Below the pieces are notes generated by a model. It saw only the letters and a list, made by a program, of their open reading frames with translations, was not told the DNA's origin and made no database searches. Positions 1-8,532 of a stretch of 64,000 nucleotides of DNA are shown piece by piece. The DNA is from SKLM01 sp964575455 (lineage in GTDB: Bacteria; Chloroflexota; Anaerolineae; B4-G1). Each line of letters starts with the position of its first letter. Position 1 is the stretch's first letter. The stretch lies in NCBI GenBank assembly GCA_964575455.1, contig CAZNRX010000018.1:1-64000 (forward strand), read 5' to 3'. Position numbers and translations under genes: made by a program.

Positions 1-72
1 CACTCTTACGTGTATGATACCTCAATCCGCTCAATTCCTAAAACAAGTGCTCCTGCCCCCAACTGCGCTTCA

Positions 73-102
73 TTGGACGATCTGTGGCAACTATGGTAAA
101 AT
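73..102 (+). promoter_or_regulatory. Candidate sigma-70 promoter for hypBC
   Basis: TTGGAC (73-78) and TAAAAT (97-102) are separated by 18 bases, in an otherwise gene-free stretch (1-306) ahead of hypB. I see nothing else I can support in those first 306 bases. The call rests on sequence resemblance only. Confidence 0.35.
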
Positions 103-306
103 ATCACAAGTATATCTGAAGTACATAAGGCGGGCTGCCACCACTGGTGGCGGTCACCGATCGTGGCCCTGTCGGGAAAGTCTAGCATCTCCGTCCTCCG
201 AACTGCTCCGACCCACATGCTCTGGGGATGCCTACGAGGTTGCAGACGGATACGCCCTCAACGGGCCCTCAATAAAACACAATAAATAGAAAGGTAAATA
301 CACATC

Positions 307-957
307 GTGCCCAAGCGAGTGTCTGTCGTTGAGAACATCCTCAGTGCCAACGACCGATTGGCGGCGAGCAATCGGGAACGGCTGGATGCAGCCGGTGTGT
401 TCGCCATCAACTTGATGGCTTCTCCTGGTGCTGGCAAGACCAGCCTGATCACCCGGACGGTGGAGGCGCTGTGGGATGATGTCTCCATCGGAGCGGTAGA
501 CGGTGACATTGCAACGAGTTTGGATGCCGACCGTATTGCCGAATCGGGCATCCCTGCGGTGCAGATCAACACCGGCGGCGCGTGTCACCTGGATGCCGTT
601 ATGCTCCGGGAGGCCCTGCCCCAGCTCCCCCTGGAGGAGCTAGATCTGTTGATCATCGAGAACGTAGGCAACCTGGTCTGTCCAGCTAGTTTCGACCTCG
701 GGGTCCACCGGAACGTGCTCATCGCCAGCGTGCCCGAGGGCGATGACAAGCCCTACAAGTATCCGGTGATGTATCGCGGCGTCGACGTGGTCCTCCTGAA
801 CAAGATCGACGTCCTGGACGCCTTCGAGTTTGACGTCGACTATTTCCATCGTGGAGTCGAAGCCCTTAATCCTGGTTTGACCTTCCTTCCCCTCTCCTGC
901 AAGACCGGCGAGGGTCTCGATGCCTGGCTGGACTGGCTACGAGAGGAGACGGCCTAA
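307..957 (+). CDS. hypB: Hydrogenase nickel incorporation GTPase HypB
   Basis: This is a SIMIBI-class GTPase that delivers nickel to the [NiFe] hydrogenase large subunit in the cytosol. The P-loop SPGAGKTS is at residues 39-46, VDGD follows near residue 68, the HypB hallmark IENVGNLVCP is central, and NKID is the guanine-specificity motif. The length of 216 residues is normal for a HypB without the N-terminal His-rich nickel-storage stretch found in some homologues. The start is GTG, with a purine-rich stretch (AAAGGTAA) just upstream. hypC begins one base after the stop codon, so the two are co-transcribed. The hydrogenase structural genes lie 3 kb downstream on the same strand. hypA, hypD, hypE and hypF are not in the window. 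Confidence 0.93.
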   Translation: MPKRVSVVENILSANDRLAASNRERLDAAGVFAINLMASPGAGKTSLITRTVEALWDDVSIGAVDGDIATSLDADRIAESGIPAVQINTGGACHLDAVMLREALPQLPLEELDLLIIENVGNLVCPASFDLGVHRNVLIASVPEGDDKPYKYPVMYRGVDVVLLNKIDVLDAFEFDVDYFHRGVEALNPGLTFLPLSCKTGEGLDAWLDWLREETA

Positions 958-958
958 T

Positions 959-1207
959 ATGTGCTTGGGTATCCCTGGACGGATCGTCGAGACGCAAGGA
1001 GGCGAGCTGACGCGCATGGGGAAGGTCGACTTCGGAGGCATCGTCAGAGAGGTCTCTTTGGCCTATGTCCCTGAAGCCGACGTTGGTGACTTCGTCATCG
1101 TCCATGCTGGCTTCGCCATCAGCCAGGTCGACGAGGCGGAGGCTCAAGAGACCTTGGATCTGTTGGTGGAGAGCGGAATCCTGGACGAGGAGTTGAGGCC
1201 CGCCTAG
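959..1207 (+). CDS. hypC: Hydrogenase maturation chaperone HypC
   Basis: This 82-residue protein begins MCLGIPG, the HypC/HupF signature. Cys2 binds the Fe(CN)2CO unit together with HypD and passes it to the hydrogenase large subunit. A longer reading frame opens at 920 inside hypB, but the conserved N-terminus fixes the start at ATG 959, one base after the hypB stop. Cys2 must sit next to the initiator methionine in this family. It is translationally coupled to hypB. The family is unmistakable despite the short length. Confidence 0.94.
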   Translation: MCLGIPGRIVETQGGELTRMGKVDFGGIVREVSLAYVPEADVGDFVIVHAGFAISQVDEAEAQETLDLLVESGILDEELRPA

Positions 1208-1307
1208 TGACGAGAGAGCGACCCTCTCGGACTGCCCGGCGGCAGCGTGGCCCCCTGTGCGCAAAACAGGGTGACGAATCTCGGGGTCATGTTGGGATGA
1301 CCCTCCG

Positions 1308-1336
1308 TTGATCTTCGCTTTTCTCGATGCTATACT
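1308..1336 (+). promoter_or_regulatory. Promoter of the sensor kinase/receiver pair
   Basis: TTGATC (1308-1313) and TATACT (1331-1336) are spaced by exactly 17 bases, about 95 bases ahead of the kinase start at 1432. This is a near-consensus housekeeping promoter in the hypC-kinase gap (1208-1431). It implies the kinase is transcribed separately from hypBC. Confidence 0.6.
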
Positions 1337-1431
1337 GCCTCTGGCAGATTGCTGCCAAGACGGCTGTGTCACACCATCTACGGTAAAGGGGTCCTTGGCA
1401 CCGAGGCCCTCTTGGGACGCTTGACGGATCT

Positions 1432-3378
1432 ATGAGGCTACAGACAAAGTTCAACCTTGGCATCATCGTCGTCTTCTTGGTGCTCACGGTCAGCATCGGG
1501 ATCCTCAGCATTCGCTATGTGAACGCCAACACGATCCGAGAGGCCAAGAACCGCGTCAGTATCTACACCCGGGCCGCTTGGGAGATCCACAACAGCAAGA
1601 TCGCCCGCATCCAGGCCGCCCTTGAGGTGTTGGCGCGGACGCAGATCGTGGAAGGGCTTCTGGATCATCAACTGGACGTTCAAGAAGAAGAGCAGCAGCT
1701 CAGGGCGGCGCGGGAGGAGCTCGAGCGCATCCGTCAGGAGCAGGAGATGGACGTCCTCAATCTCCTCGCTCACGATGGAACGGTGATTCTCAGAACGCGC
1801 TACCCCTACAATACGGGGGACAATCTGGTCAGCGACCCCATCGTTCAGCAGGTCATAGCGGAGGAGCAGGCCAGCTCTGGCAACATCATCTTCTCGCAGG
1901 AGCGTCTGGATAGAGCGGGTGAGGGCCTTGTCCAGCGCACCCTGGCTGTCGGGCAAGAGCCGCGAGGGATGTTCGCTGGCGCCGCAGTGCCGGTGATACG
2001 GGACGGTCAGATGATCGGCATTCTCGAGATGGGGACCTTGCTGAACGGCGCGGTAGAGGATGTTGACCGCATCCGAGATGCCGTCTTCGAGAACGAGACC
2101 TATGAGGGGAAGCCCATGGGCACGGCCACCATCTTCATGGGCGACCTCCGAATCTCCACCAATGTACTCGATAATCAGGGACGTCGCGCCGTCGGCACCC
2201 GGGTTTCGAGGGAGGTTGCCGAGCAGGTTCTCGAAGAGGGGGAGCCCTGGACCGGGCGGGCCTATGTGGTGGATACCTGGTATCTCTCACAATATGATCC
2301 CATCCGGAATCCTAACGACAAGATCATCGGGATGCTCTACGTCGGCGAGCTGGAGGAGAAATACCTCGATCTTCGTCGGCGCGCCGTGACCATGTTCCTC
2401 GCGGTTGTTCTCGCCGGTATGCTCGTGGCGTTCTTGACCTTCTACTTCCTCATCCGCGGGGTCGTCAAACCGGTGACGGAGCTCTCTCACGCGACCCAAC
2501 AGCTCTCCAGCGGCGCGCTGACCTACCGCGTCGACATCGACCGGGAGGATGAGCTCGGCGACCTGGTCACATCGTTCAACGCGATGGCGGAACGGCTGGA
2601 GAAGCAGCGGCGTGAGATTGAGCAGAGCCAGCATCGACTTCAGGAGCTCAACCAGGAGCTCAGGACCACCAATCGGAACTATATGGAGATGCTTGGCTTC
2701 GTCTCCCACGAGTTGAAGAATCCGTTGTCGTCTGCTATGATGAGCCTCCATACGGTGAAGGACGGCCACCTTGGGGAGCTCACTGAGGCGCAGAAAAAGA
2801 GCTTGGGATCTGTGGCTCGGAGCCTGGAGTACTTCCAGGAGATGATCAAGAACTACCTGGACCTCTCTCGTTTGGAGAAGGGCGAGCTTGAGGTCCACGC
2901 CCAGGATGTCATCCTCCAGCCCCAGGTCATCCAACCCGTCCTGGAGAGCCTGAGCCAGGGCCTGGAGGCCAGGGGCATGCGCGTCGTGAACGAGGTGCCG
3001 GAGGATCTCGTAGTCTATGCCGATCCCAACTTACTCAGAGTTGTCTATGACAACCTGCTCTCCAACGCCGTCAAGTACGGCCGGGAGGGCGGAAAGATCG
3101 AGTTAGATGCCCAGAAGGACACCCAGAAGAACCAAGAAAAGGCGATAACCCTTAGCGTGTTCAACGAAGGTCCGGGTATTCCGGCGGACCAGATGCCCCG
3201 CCTTTTCAAGAAGTTCAGCCGCTTAGACAGCCCAGAATACTCGAAGGAGAAGGGGACCGGTTTGGGCCTCTACATCTGTCGAGAGATCGTCGAGGAGCAT
3301 GGTGGCGAGATATGGGCTCACTCGGAAGAAGGAGAGTGGGTCAGATTTGGTTTTACGTTGCCTAATCAAGGAGGTTAA
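1432..3378 (+). CDS. Membrane sensor histidine kinase (Cache-like sensor, HAMP, HisKA, HATPase)
   Basis: This is a 648-residue inner-membrane kinase. One membrane segment lies at about residues 7-29 and a second at about 323-345. They enclose a 290-residue extracytoplasmic sensor of the double-Cache/CHASE type. HAMP (about 345-400) and a coiled coil follow. The HisKA motif FVSHELKNP carries the phosphorylatable His426. The HATPase_c domain ends with the G2 box GTGLGLYICREIVEEHGG. The next gene, a stand-alone receiver, starts 4 bases after the stop and is its likely partner. Its position between hypBC and the hydrogenase operon suggests control of H2 or formate metabolism. The ligand cannot be read from the sequence. 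Confidence 0.88.
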   Translation: MRLQTKFNLGIIVVFLVLTVSIGILSIRYVNANTIREAKNRVSIYTRAAWEIHNSKIARIQAALEVLARTQIVEGLLDHQLDVQEEEQQLRAAREELERIRQEQEMDVLNLLAHDGTVILRTRYPYNTGDNLVSDPIVQQVIAEEQASSGNIIFSQERLDRAGEGLVQRTLAVGQEPRGMFAGAAVPVIRDGQMIGILEMGTLLNGAVEDVDRIRDAVFENETYEGKPMGTATIFMGDLRISTNVLDNQGRRAVGTRVSREVAEQVLEEGEPWTGRAYVVDTWYLSQYDPIRNPNDKIIGMLYVGELEEKYLDLRRRAVTMFLAVVLAGMLVAFLTFYFLIRGVVKPVTELSHATQQLSSGALTYRVDIDREDELGDLVTSFNAMAERLEKQRREIEQSQHRLQELNQELRTTNRNYMEMLGFVSHELKNPLSSAMMSLHTVKDGHLGELTEAQKKSLGSVARSLEYFQEMIKNYLDLSRLEKGELEVHAQDVILQPQVIQPVLESLSQGLEARGMRVVNEVPEDLVVYADPNLLRVVYDNLLSNAVKYGREGGKIELDAQKDTQKNQEKAITLSVFNEGPGIPADQMPRLFKKFSRLDSPEYSKEKGTGLGLYICREIVEEHGGEIWAHSEEGEWVRFGFTLPNQGG

Positions 3379-3381
3379 GCA

Positions 3382-3789
3382 ATGCCTGAAAAGAAGGGGA
3401 GGATTGTGGTCGTTGATGATGACGTCCAGCTCGTAGAATCCGTGACGACGCTGTTGGAGAGCGTGGGGTATGAGGTCTTCTCGGCGTATCGTGCTGAGAA
3501 AGGGTTCGACCTGGCCAAGGAGAAGCAGCCAGACCTCATCCTGCTGGACGTCATGTTCGCCGGTCCCCCGGGGCCTGATGGCTTTGAGATCTCAAGGCGC
3601 ATCAAGAAGGACGACGTGCTGCAGGATACGCCGGTCGTAATGCTCTCGGGCGTCAAGAAGGTCTTGGGGTTGGGCTATGACGTTACCCCTGACGACGACT
3701 TCATGCCCGTCGAAGCCTTCATCGACAAACCCGTCAAGCCCGAGAAGCTGCTTGCCACGATTGACGAGGTTCTGGAAGCTAGCGAGTAG
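3382..3789 (+). CDS. Stand-alone response regulator receiver protein
   Basis: This 135-residue protein is a single CheY-like receiver domain with no output domain. Acidic residues 12-14, the phospho-acceptor Asp56 in LILLDVMF, the switch Ser in VVMLSG and the conserved Lys in FIDKPVKP are all present. A GGAGG ribosome site overlaps the 3' end of the preceding kinase gene. The loop after Asp56 (GPPGPDGFEI) and the insert after the switch residue (VKKVLGLGYDVTPDDDF) are longer than in CheY. With no DNA-binding domain it probably works by protein contact or as a phosphorelay intermediate for the kinase at 1432. Confidence 0.87.
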   Translation: MPEKKGRIVVVDDDVQLVESVTTLLESVGYEVFSAYRAEKGFDLAKEKQPDLILLDVMFAGPPGPDGFEISRRIKKDDVLQDTPVVMLSGVKKVLGLGYDVTPDDDFMPVEAFIDKPVKPEKLLATIDEVLEASE

Positions 3790-3941
3790 CGTAGCCCCAA
3801 CTTTCAGGGGCAGCGGCCGCATGCCGGTCTTGGCAAGGGAAGCATAACGGTTTTGGTTCCGTGATGCAGTCGGAGGCACGAAGGCTCTGGCAAAGTGGGA
3901 CAAAGGAAGAACAGTAGAAGAACTATTGTGAGGAGACCGAT

Positions 3942-4973
3942 ATGAGTCTGAAGATTCTGGACAAGGAAGCAGTGGCCCCGCTGGTCGAGGCGCTGATGGC
4001 CGATTATAGAGTCGTCGGGCCCCAGGCGAAGGGCGCCAAATTCGTATTCGATACGCTGACCGACCCGGCTGACCTGCAGCTCGATTACGATACCACCATT
4101 CTCCCGCCCAAGAAGGTGTTCCAGCCCCAGCACGAACGGTTGGCGACCTTCACCATGGGGGAGAACCCGGAGGTGGAGACGGTCATCGAGGTAGAGCCGA
4201 CGGTGCTGCTGGGTATGCACACCTGCGACCAGCACGCCCTCAACCTCCTGGACGAGGCCTTCACCGAGGACTACCCCGATGCTCACTATCTTTCGCGCAG
4301 GGAGCAGACCCTCATCGTCAGTATGGAATGCTCGGAGCCCTGCGACGATGAGTCGTTCTGCAGGAGTATGGGAACCCTGACGGCGGACGACGGGTTCGAC
4401 CTTCACCTGACCGATTTGGGTGATGCGTTTGCCGTTCAGATCGGCACCGAGGCTGGCGAGCAGCTTCTGGTCAAGTACGCTGACGTGCAGGACGCCACAG
4501 AGGCCCAGGCGAATCAGAAGGACGACCTCCAGGCCTCCAAGATCAAGCACTTCGCTGATCGGCTCAACTTCGAGTCCGACGAGCTTCCGTCGCTGCTGGG
4601 CGACGCCTACGATCACGATTATTGGGAGGAGCTGCAGGAGCGCTGCTTCGCCTGTGGCTCGTGCACCAACGTCTGCCCCACGTGCTACTGCTTCAACGTC
4701 GTCGACGAGGTCAACTTCGCGCTGACAGAGGGCGAGCGCATTCGACACTGGGACTCCTGCCAGCTGGATGAGTTTGCCCGGGTGGCCGGTGGTGAGAACT
4801 TCCGTGAGGATCGCGGCGCCCGCCAGCGACATCGGTTCATGCGAAAAGGTAAGTATCTCTATGAGAGGTTTGGTGCGCTAGGTTGTGTGGGGTGCGGTCG
4901 CTGCATTCGCACCTGCCCCGCCAGCATCAGCATTCTCAAGGGATTCAACACGATTCACGCATCACTGCGGTAG
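3942..4973 (+). CDS. [NiFe] hydrogenase beta subunit, 4Fe-4S protein (AsrA/HydB-like)
   Basis: This 343-residue electron-transfer subunit belongs to a cytosolic group 3b-type hydrogenase (sulfhydrogenase beta family, related to anaerobic sulfite reductase AsrA). Two four-Cys cluster motifs are visible: CFACGSCTNVCPTC at about 234-247 and CVGCGRCIRTCP at about 314-325. Extra cysteines occur at CECSEPC-like positions near residue 130-140. It is expected to pass electrons between the flavin subunit and the small subunit. It is the first gene of the beta-gamma-delta-alpha operon. The start ATG 3942 is preceded by a purine-rich site (GAGGAGACC). The 150 bases upstream (3790-3941) contain no convincing promoter that I can identify. 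Confidence 0.9.
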   Translation: MSLKILDKEAVAPLVEALMADYRVVGPQAKGAKFVFDTLTDPADLQLDYDTTILPPKKVFQPQHERLATFTMGENPEVETVIEVEPTVLLGMHTCDQHALNLLDEAFTEDYPDAHYLSRREQTLIVSMECSEPCDDESFCRSMGTLTADDGFDLHLTDLGDAFAVQIGTEAGEQLLVKYADVQDATEAQANQKDDLQASKIKHFADRLNFESDELPSLLGDAYDHDYWEELQERCFACGSCTNVCPTCYCFNVVDEVNFALTEGERIRHWDSCQLDEFARVAGGENFREDRGARQRHRFMRKGKYLYERFGALGCVGCGRCIRTCPASISILKGFNTIHASLR

Positions 4974-4986
4974 GAGGTAACGGATA

Positions 4987-5835
4987 ATGGCGACATCCAT
5001 TTACAGACCAGAGATGGCTCGTCTGGCCGACGTGGAACAGATGACCCAGCTGGAGAAGCTTTTCCACATCGAACTACCCGGGGGCCAAGACCTGGGCCAT
5101 GATCCAGGACAGTTCGTGATGCTCTCTATCCTGGGCGTGGGCGAGGCCCCAATCTCCATCACCTCGTCCCCCAGCCGCTCCAACGGAGACTTTCAGCTCT
5201 GTGTGCGTGAAGTAGGCAACGTCACCGGTGCCCTTCACGCCATGAAGCCGGGCGGCAAGGTCGGTATTCGTGGGCCCTTCGGCACTGGGTTCCCCATTGA
5301 CGAGATGCGCGGCAAGGATGTCCTCTTCGCTCCCGGTGGCCTCGGGCTGGCGCCCCTCCGTTCGCTCATCAACCAGGTGCTCGACGAGCGCGACGACTTT
5401 GGGCGCGTCATCATCCTCTACGGCGCCAAGCGCCGCAGCGAGCTCCTCTTCCGGGATGAGCTGGACGAGTGGGTCAAGCGGGACGATGTCGAGTGCCTGT
5501 TGACCGTCGACTGCGAGGATGAGGGTGACGAATGGCAGCCGCAGCAGCGTCTGGAGTGCAACATCGGCGTCATCACCACGCTCTTCCCCCACATAGAGGT
5601 CGACCCGCAGAACACCATCGCTATCACCTGCGGCCCGCCCATCATGTACCGCTTCGTCCTGATGGAGATGCTGGACAAGGGTATTCCGGAGTCGAACATC
5701 TACTTATCGCTGGAGCGCCGGATGAAGTGTGGCGTGGGTAAGTGCGGCCACTGCCAGATCAACAGCCTGTACTGCTGTCAGGATGGCCCAGTCTTCAACT
5801 ACGCCAACATCAAGGGCTTTGAGGAGGCACTGTAA
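4987..5835 (+). CDS. [NiFe] hydrogenase gamma subunit, FAD/NAD(P)-binding (AsrB/HydG-like)
   Basis: This is a 282-residue ferredoxin-reductase-type subunit. The N-terminal FAD domain carries PISITSSPS (the RxYS/T equivalent). The NAD(P) domain holds LFAPGGLGLAPLRSLI, and CGPPIMYRF lies near the end. Four cysteines in MKCGVGKCGHCQINSLYCC at about 247-263 should bind a [2Fe-2S] cluster. This is the site of NAD(P)(H) exchange in group 3b enzymes. It starts 13 bases after the beta subunit. Its stop overlaps the delta start by one base (TAATG), which indicates translational coupling. Confidence 0.9.
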   Translation: MATSIYRPEMARLADVEQMTQLEKLFHIELPGGQDLGHDPGQFVMLSILGVGEAPISITSSPSRSNGDFQLCVREVGNVTGALHAMKPGGKVGIRGPFGTGFPIDEMRGKDVLFAPGGLGLAPLRSLINQVLDERDDFGRVIILYGAKRRSELLFRDELDEWVKRDDVECLLTVDCEDEGDEWQPQQRLECNIGVITTLFPHIEVDPQNTIAITCGPPIMYRFVLMEMLDKGIPESNIYLSLERRMKCGVGKCGHCQINSLYCCQDGPVFNYANIKGFEEAL

Positions 5836-6617
5836 TGAGTGACACAAATGGAAAGCCCAAAGTAGCTTTCTTCGATTTTGCCAGCTGTGAGGGGTGTCAG
5901 TTGACCGTCGTCGATTCCCTCCAGACCCACCTGGACCTCCTGGACGCTGTCGAGATCGTTCAGTTCCGGGAGGCTATGACCGAGAAGGGGCAGGACTATC
6001 AGATCGCCTTCGTCGAGGGTTCCTGCACCCGTGAGTCCGATGAGAAGCGCCTGTTCAAGATTCGCGATCAGGCCGACGTTGTCGTCGCCCTGGGGGCCTG
6101 TGCCCACACCGGCTGCGTTAACGCCCTCAAGAACATCCAACCGTCGCTGGATGACGTCCGTCAGTACGTTTACGGCGACAAGGCGGACTGGTATGAGACC
6201 TATCCCGCCCGTCCCATTAGCGCTGTCATCGACATCGATGCCTTCATCCCGGGCTGCCCCATCGACCGCGAGGAGTTCGTCAAGGTCGTCAAAAACATGC
6301 TGCTGGGCAAGCGCCCGGGCATTCCCGACTATCCTGTCTGCGTTGAGTGCAAGCTGAAGGAGAACGGGTGCTTGCTGCTCGCGGGAAAACCGTGTCTCGG
6401 GCCCATCACGCGGGCTGGATGTGATGCCATCTGCCCCACCTACGGTGACGGCTGCGAGGGCTGCCGTGGCCTCATTCCCGAGCCGAATGAGAACGCGATG
6501 AAGGACGTGTTGGACGAGGCTGGTCTCACGGTGAAGGAGATCATGTCCCGCATAACCATGTTCAACGCGTACTACCAGGAAGAGCCAGGGTCGGTGCAGT
6601 CACCCATGGCCGAATAG
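5835..6617 (+). CDS. [NiFe] hydrogenase delta (small) subunit
   Basis: This is the 260-residue small subunit carrying the iron-sulfur clusters next to the NiFe site. The proximal-cluster motif ASCEGCQL contains Cys18 and Cys21. Further cluster ligands appear in GACAHTGC, PGCPID and the Cys-rich C-terminal region with CVECKLKENGCLL, CLGPITRAGCDAIC and GCEGCRG. The protein has no Tat signal, so the enzyme is cytosolic. It belongs to the 20-kDa NADH:ubiquinone oxidoreductase family in its group 3 hydrogenase branch. It sits directly between the flavin subunit and the large subunit. Confidence 0.92.
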   Translation: MSDTNGKPKVAFFDFASCEGCQLTVVDSLQTHLDLLDAVEIVQFREAMTEKGQDYQIAFVEGSCTRESDEKRLFKIRDQADVVVALGACAHTGCVNALKNIQPSLDDVRQYVYGDKADWYETYPARPISAVIDIDAFIPGCPIDREEFVKVVKNMLLGKRPGIPDYPVCVECKLKENGCLLLAGKPCLGPITRAGCDAICPTYGDGCEGCRGLIPEPNENAMKDVLDEAGLTVKEIMSRITMFNAYYQEEPGSVQSPMAE

Positions 6618-6625
6618 GAGGCACT

Positions 6626-7915
6626 ATGAGTACTTTGAATGTTAACGTTCATCACGTGACACGAGTCGAGGGACACGGCAACATCGTCGTTGACGCCGAG
6701 AATGGCGATATCAAGGAGTGTCGCTTCGAGGTTGTCGAGGCCCCTCGTTTCTTTGAGGCCTTTGTGCGCGATCGTCCCTACACCGAGCTCAACCACATCA
6801 CCTCGCGCATCTGTGGCATCTGCGCTGTCGGTCATTCGACCGCTAGCGCTATGGCAACCGAGAAGGCCCTGGGCGTGGAGCTCACGGAGCAGGCGCAGCT
6901 GCTCCGCAAGCTCAACTTCCACGGGGAGATCATCGACAGCCACGTCCTCCACACCTACTACCTGGTAGCGCCCGACTTCTTCAGGGCTGGCTCCGTCATC
7001 CCGCTGATCGACGTCAACCGTCCGGTCGTGGAGCGCGCCCTGCGCATCAAGAAGCTCTCCGGCGATCTCTGCGCCATGATCGGCGGGCGACACACCCATC
7101 CCTGTGCCCTGGTGGTCGGTGGCTTCAGCCACACGCCCACCGAGGACGAGCTGCGCGCCATGCGCGAGCGGTTGGTGGCCTCGCGCGAGGATATGGATGC
7201 CTCCGTTGAGCTCTTCGCCTCGCTGGATTGGCCGCAGTTCGAGCGGGAGACCGAGTACGTCTCCCTGACGAAGGACGATGAGTATGCCTTCGTCGGCGGC
7301 CGGATCAAGACCAGCGATGGCTTCGAGTACCCCGTCGAGGAGTACAAGTCGGTCACCAACGAGGAGATGGTCCCCTTCTCCACGGCCAAGTGGACCCGTC
7401 ACAACCGCGAGTCCTACATGGTTGGCGCGCTGGCTCGCTTCAACAACAACTTCGACCAGCTCCATCCCAAGGCCAAGGACGCTGCGGCCACGTTCGGCAT
7501 GGAGCCGATGGTCACCAACCCCTTCCTGAATTCGGCTGCTCAGGTGGTGGAGATGGTGCACTGCGTCGAGGACAGCATCGAGATCATCGATGAGCTTCTG
7601 GAGCGAGGCGTCGAGCCGGAGGACCCGGTGGCTGCCGACGTGAAGGATGGCGAGGGTGTCGGCTCCTGTGACGTGCCGCGCGGTATCCTCTTCCACCACT
7701 ACGCCTACGATGAGGAGGGCTACTGCCAGGATGCCAACTGCATCATCCCCACCAACCAGAACCTGGCCAACCTGAACCACGACATGCAGGAGCTCCTCCC
7801 GCAGATCATCGACAAGCCGCAGGACGAGGTTCGCCTCACGCTGGAGATGCTGGTGCGGGCTTATGACCCCTGCATCTCCTGCTCCGCCCACATCCTGACG
7901 GTGGAGTTCGTATGA
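6626..7915 (+). CDS. [NiFe] hydrogenase alpha (large, catalytic) subunit, group 3b-like
   Basis: This 429-residue subunit binds the NiFe active site through the N-terminal RICGIC motif (Cys63, Cys66) and the C-terminal DPCISCSAH motif (Cys416, Cys419). The last seven residues after His422 are the short tail expected to be removed by the protease encoded next. All four nickel ligands are cysteine, so this is not an NiFeSe enzyme. Gene order and the AsrA/AsrB-like partners point to group 3b (reversible NADP(H)-linked hydrogenase). Group 3c or 3d is less likely because no HdrA or HoxFU genes adjoin. Confidence 0.93.
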   Translation: MSTLNVNVHHVTRVEGHGNIVVDAENGDIKECRFEVVEAPRFFEAFVRDRPYTELNHITSRICGICAVGHSTASAMATEKALGVELTEQAQLLRKLNFHGEIIDSHVLHTYYLVAPDFFRAGSVIPLIDVNRPVVERALRIKKLSGDLCAMIGGRHTHPCALVVGGFSHTPTEDELRAMRERLVASREDMDASVELFASLDWPQFERETEYVSLTKDDEYAFVGGRIKTSDGFEYPVEEYKSVTNEEMVPFSTAKWTRHNRESYMVGALARFNNNFDQLHPKAKDAAATFGMEPMVTNPFLNSAAQVVEMVHCVEDSIEIIDELLERGVEPEDPVAADVKDGEGVGSCDVPRGILFHHYAYDEEGYCQDANCIIPTNQNLANLNHDMQELLPQIIDKPQDEVRLTLEMLVRAYDPCISCSAHILTVEFV

Positions 7916-8499
7916 GCCAACGGGTCGCCCCAGCCACACCGGTCGACGCCGACAACCAGGTCGGGTCAGTCGTGCGACGAGACGTGAATTGCGAGGCAGA
8001 GGCCTCGCAATTCACCGTTCTCATCTTGGGCTTGGGCAACCCCCTGCGCGGCGACGACGGCATCGGCCCGCGGGTCATCCAGGAGCTGGAGGCCCGGGAG
8101 CTGCCGGCGGGTGTCACGGCCCTGGATGGGGGGGCAGGGGGCCTCGACATCCTCCGGATCATTGAAGGCTGGGGCCACGTCGTGATCGTGGACGCCGCTA
8201 ATGTCGACGCAGGTCGAGAGCGGCTCGTCCCTGGAGAGTTTGTCCGCTTCACCCCGGATCAAGTCCAGTTGCACGAGTCGCCGCATGAGTTTTCCCTCCA
8301 TCACGCCGGGCTGGCGGAGGTCTTGGCGCTGGCTTGCGCGCTGGCTCGCAGGCTTCCCCCCATAGTCGTCTTCGGCGTACAGCCTGCGGACGTCGGCTGG
8401 GGCGAGGGCTTGAGCCCCAAGGTCGAGGCCCGGCTCCCGGTCCTGGTCGATGCCGTCCTTGAGGAAGCGGCGCAGCGGATCGATCGCCCGAGCCGGTGA
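7912..8499 (+). CDS. Hydrogenase maturation endopeptidase (HycI/HoxW family)
   Basis: This nickel-dependent endopeptidase trims the C-terminus of the large subunit. The core motif ILGLGNPLRGDDGIG carries the acidic nickel ligand, followed by LDGGAGGLD and IVDAANVDAG. Its ATG overlaps the alpha-subunit stop (ATGA). The first roughly 38 residues are not part of the family core. They contain a perfect 14-bp inverted repeat (7984-8015) read in frame, whose left arm begins with an in-frame GTG (7984) that could be an alternative start. Length as given is 195 residues; the family is usually about 150-170. The C-terminal half is more divergent than the N-terminal half. Confidence 0.85.
   Translation: MSQRVAPATPVDADNQVGSVVRRDVNCEAEASQFTVLILGLGNPLRGDDGIGPRVIQELEARELPAGVTALDGGAGGLDILRIIEGWGHVVIVDAANVDAGRERLVPGEFVRFTPDQVQLHESPHEFSLHHAGLAEVLALACALARRLPPIVVFGVQPADVGWGEGLSPKVEARLPVLVDAVLEEAAQRIDRPSR
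7984..8015. repeat. Perfect 14-bp inverted repeat inside the protease gene
   Basis: The left arm GTGAATTGCGAGGC (7984-7997) and its exact complement (8002-8015) flank the loop AGAG. It is translated in frame near the N-terminus of the maturation protease, just before the conserved core begins. It resembles a REP/palindromic mobile unit that inserted without breaking the frame. Confidence 0.8.
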
Positions 8500-8514
8500 G
8501 CGGCCCAATATGCT

Positions 8515-8532
8515 ATGTTCTTGCAAGAACAT
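8515..8532. promoter_or_regulatory. 18-bp perfect palindrome, candidate operator
   Basis: ATGTTCTTGCAAGAACAT is fully self-complementary with no loop. It sits 106 bases ahead of the NuoE-like gene in the only sizeable gap (8500-8638) between the hydrogenase and formate dehydrogenase operons. This geometry suits a dimeric repressor or activator better than a terminator, because no T-tract follows. No clear promoter hexamers were found next to it. Confidence 0.5.

Noticed and set aside
14..289. ORF of 91 residues ahead of hypB
   Set aside because: No family resemblance, no ribosome site, low-complexity composition; it spans the likely promoter and leader.
866..1372. Large opposite-strand ORFs under hypC, the hydrogenase, kinases and GT-C genes
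   Set aside because: They mirror real genes in GC-rich sequence and carry no recognisable domain; treated as shadows.
3942..7915. Assignment of the hydrogenase to group 3d (Hox) or group 4 (membrane)
   Set aside because: No HoxF/HoxU-type diaphorase and no membrane subunits; AsrA/AsrB-like partners and the short C-terminal tail fit group 3b better.
6626..7915. NiFeSe-type selenocysteine in the hydrogenase large subunit
   Set aside because: Both C-terminal ligands in DPCISCSAH are encoded as cysteine.
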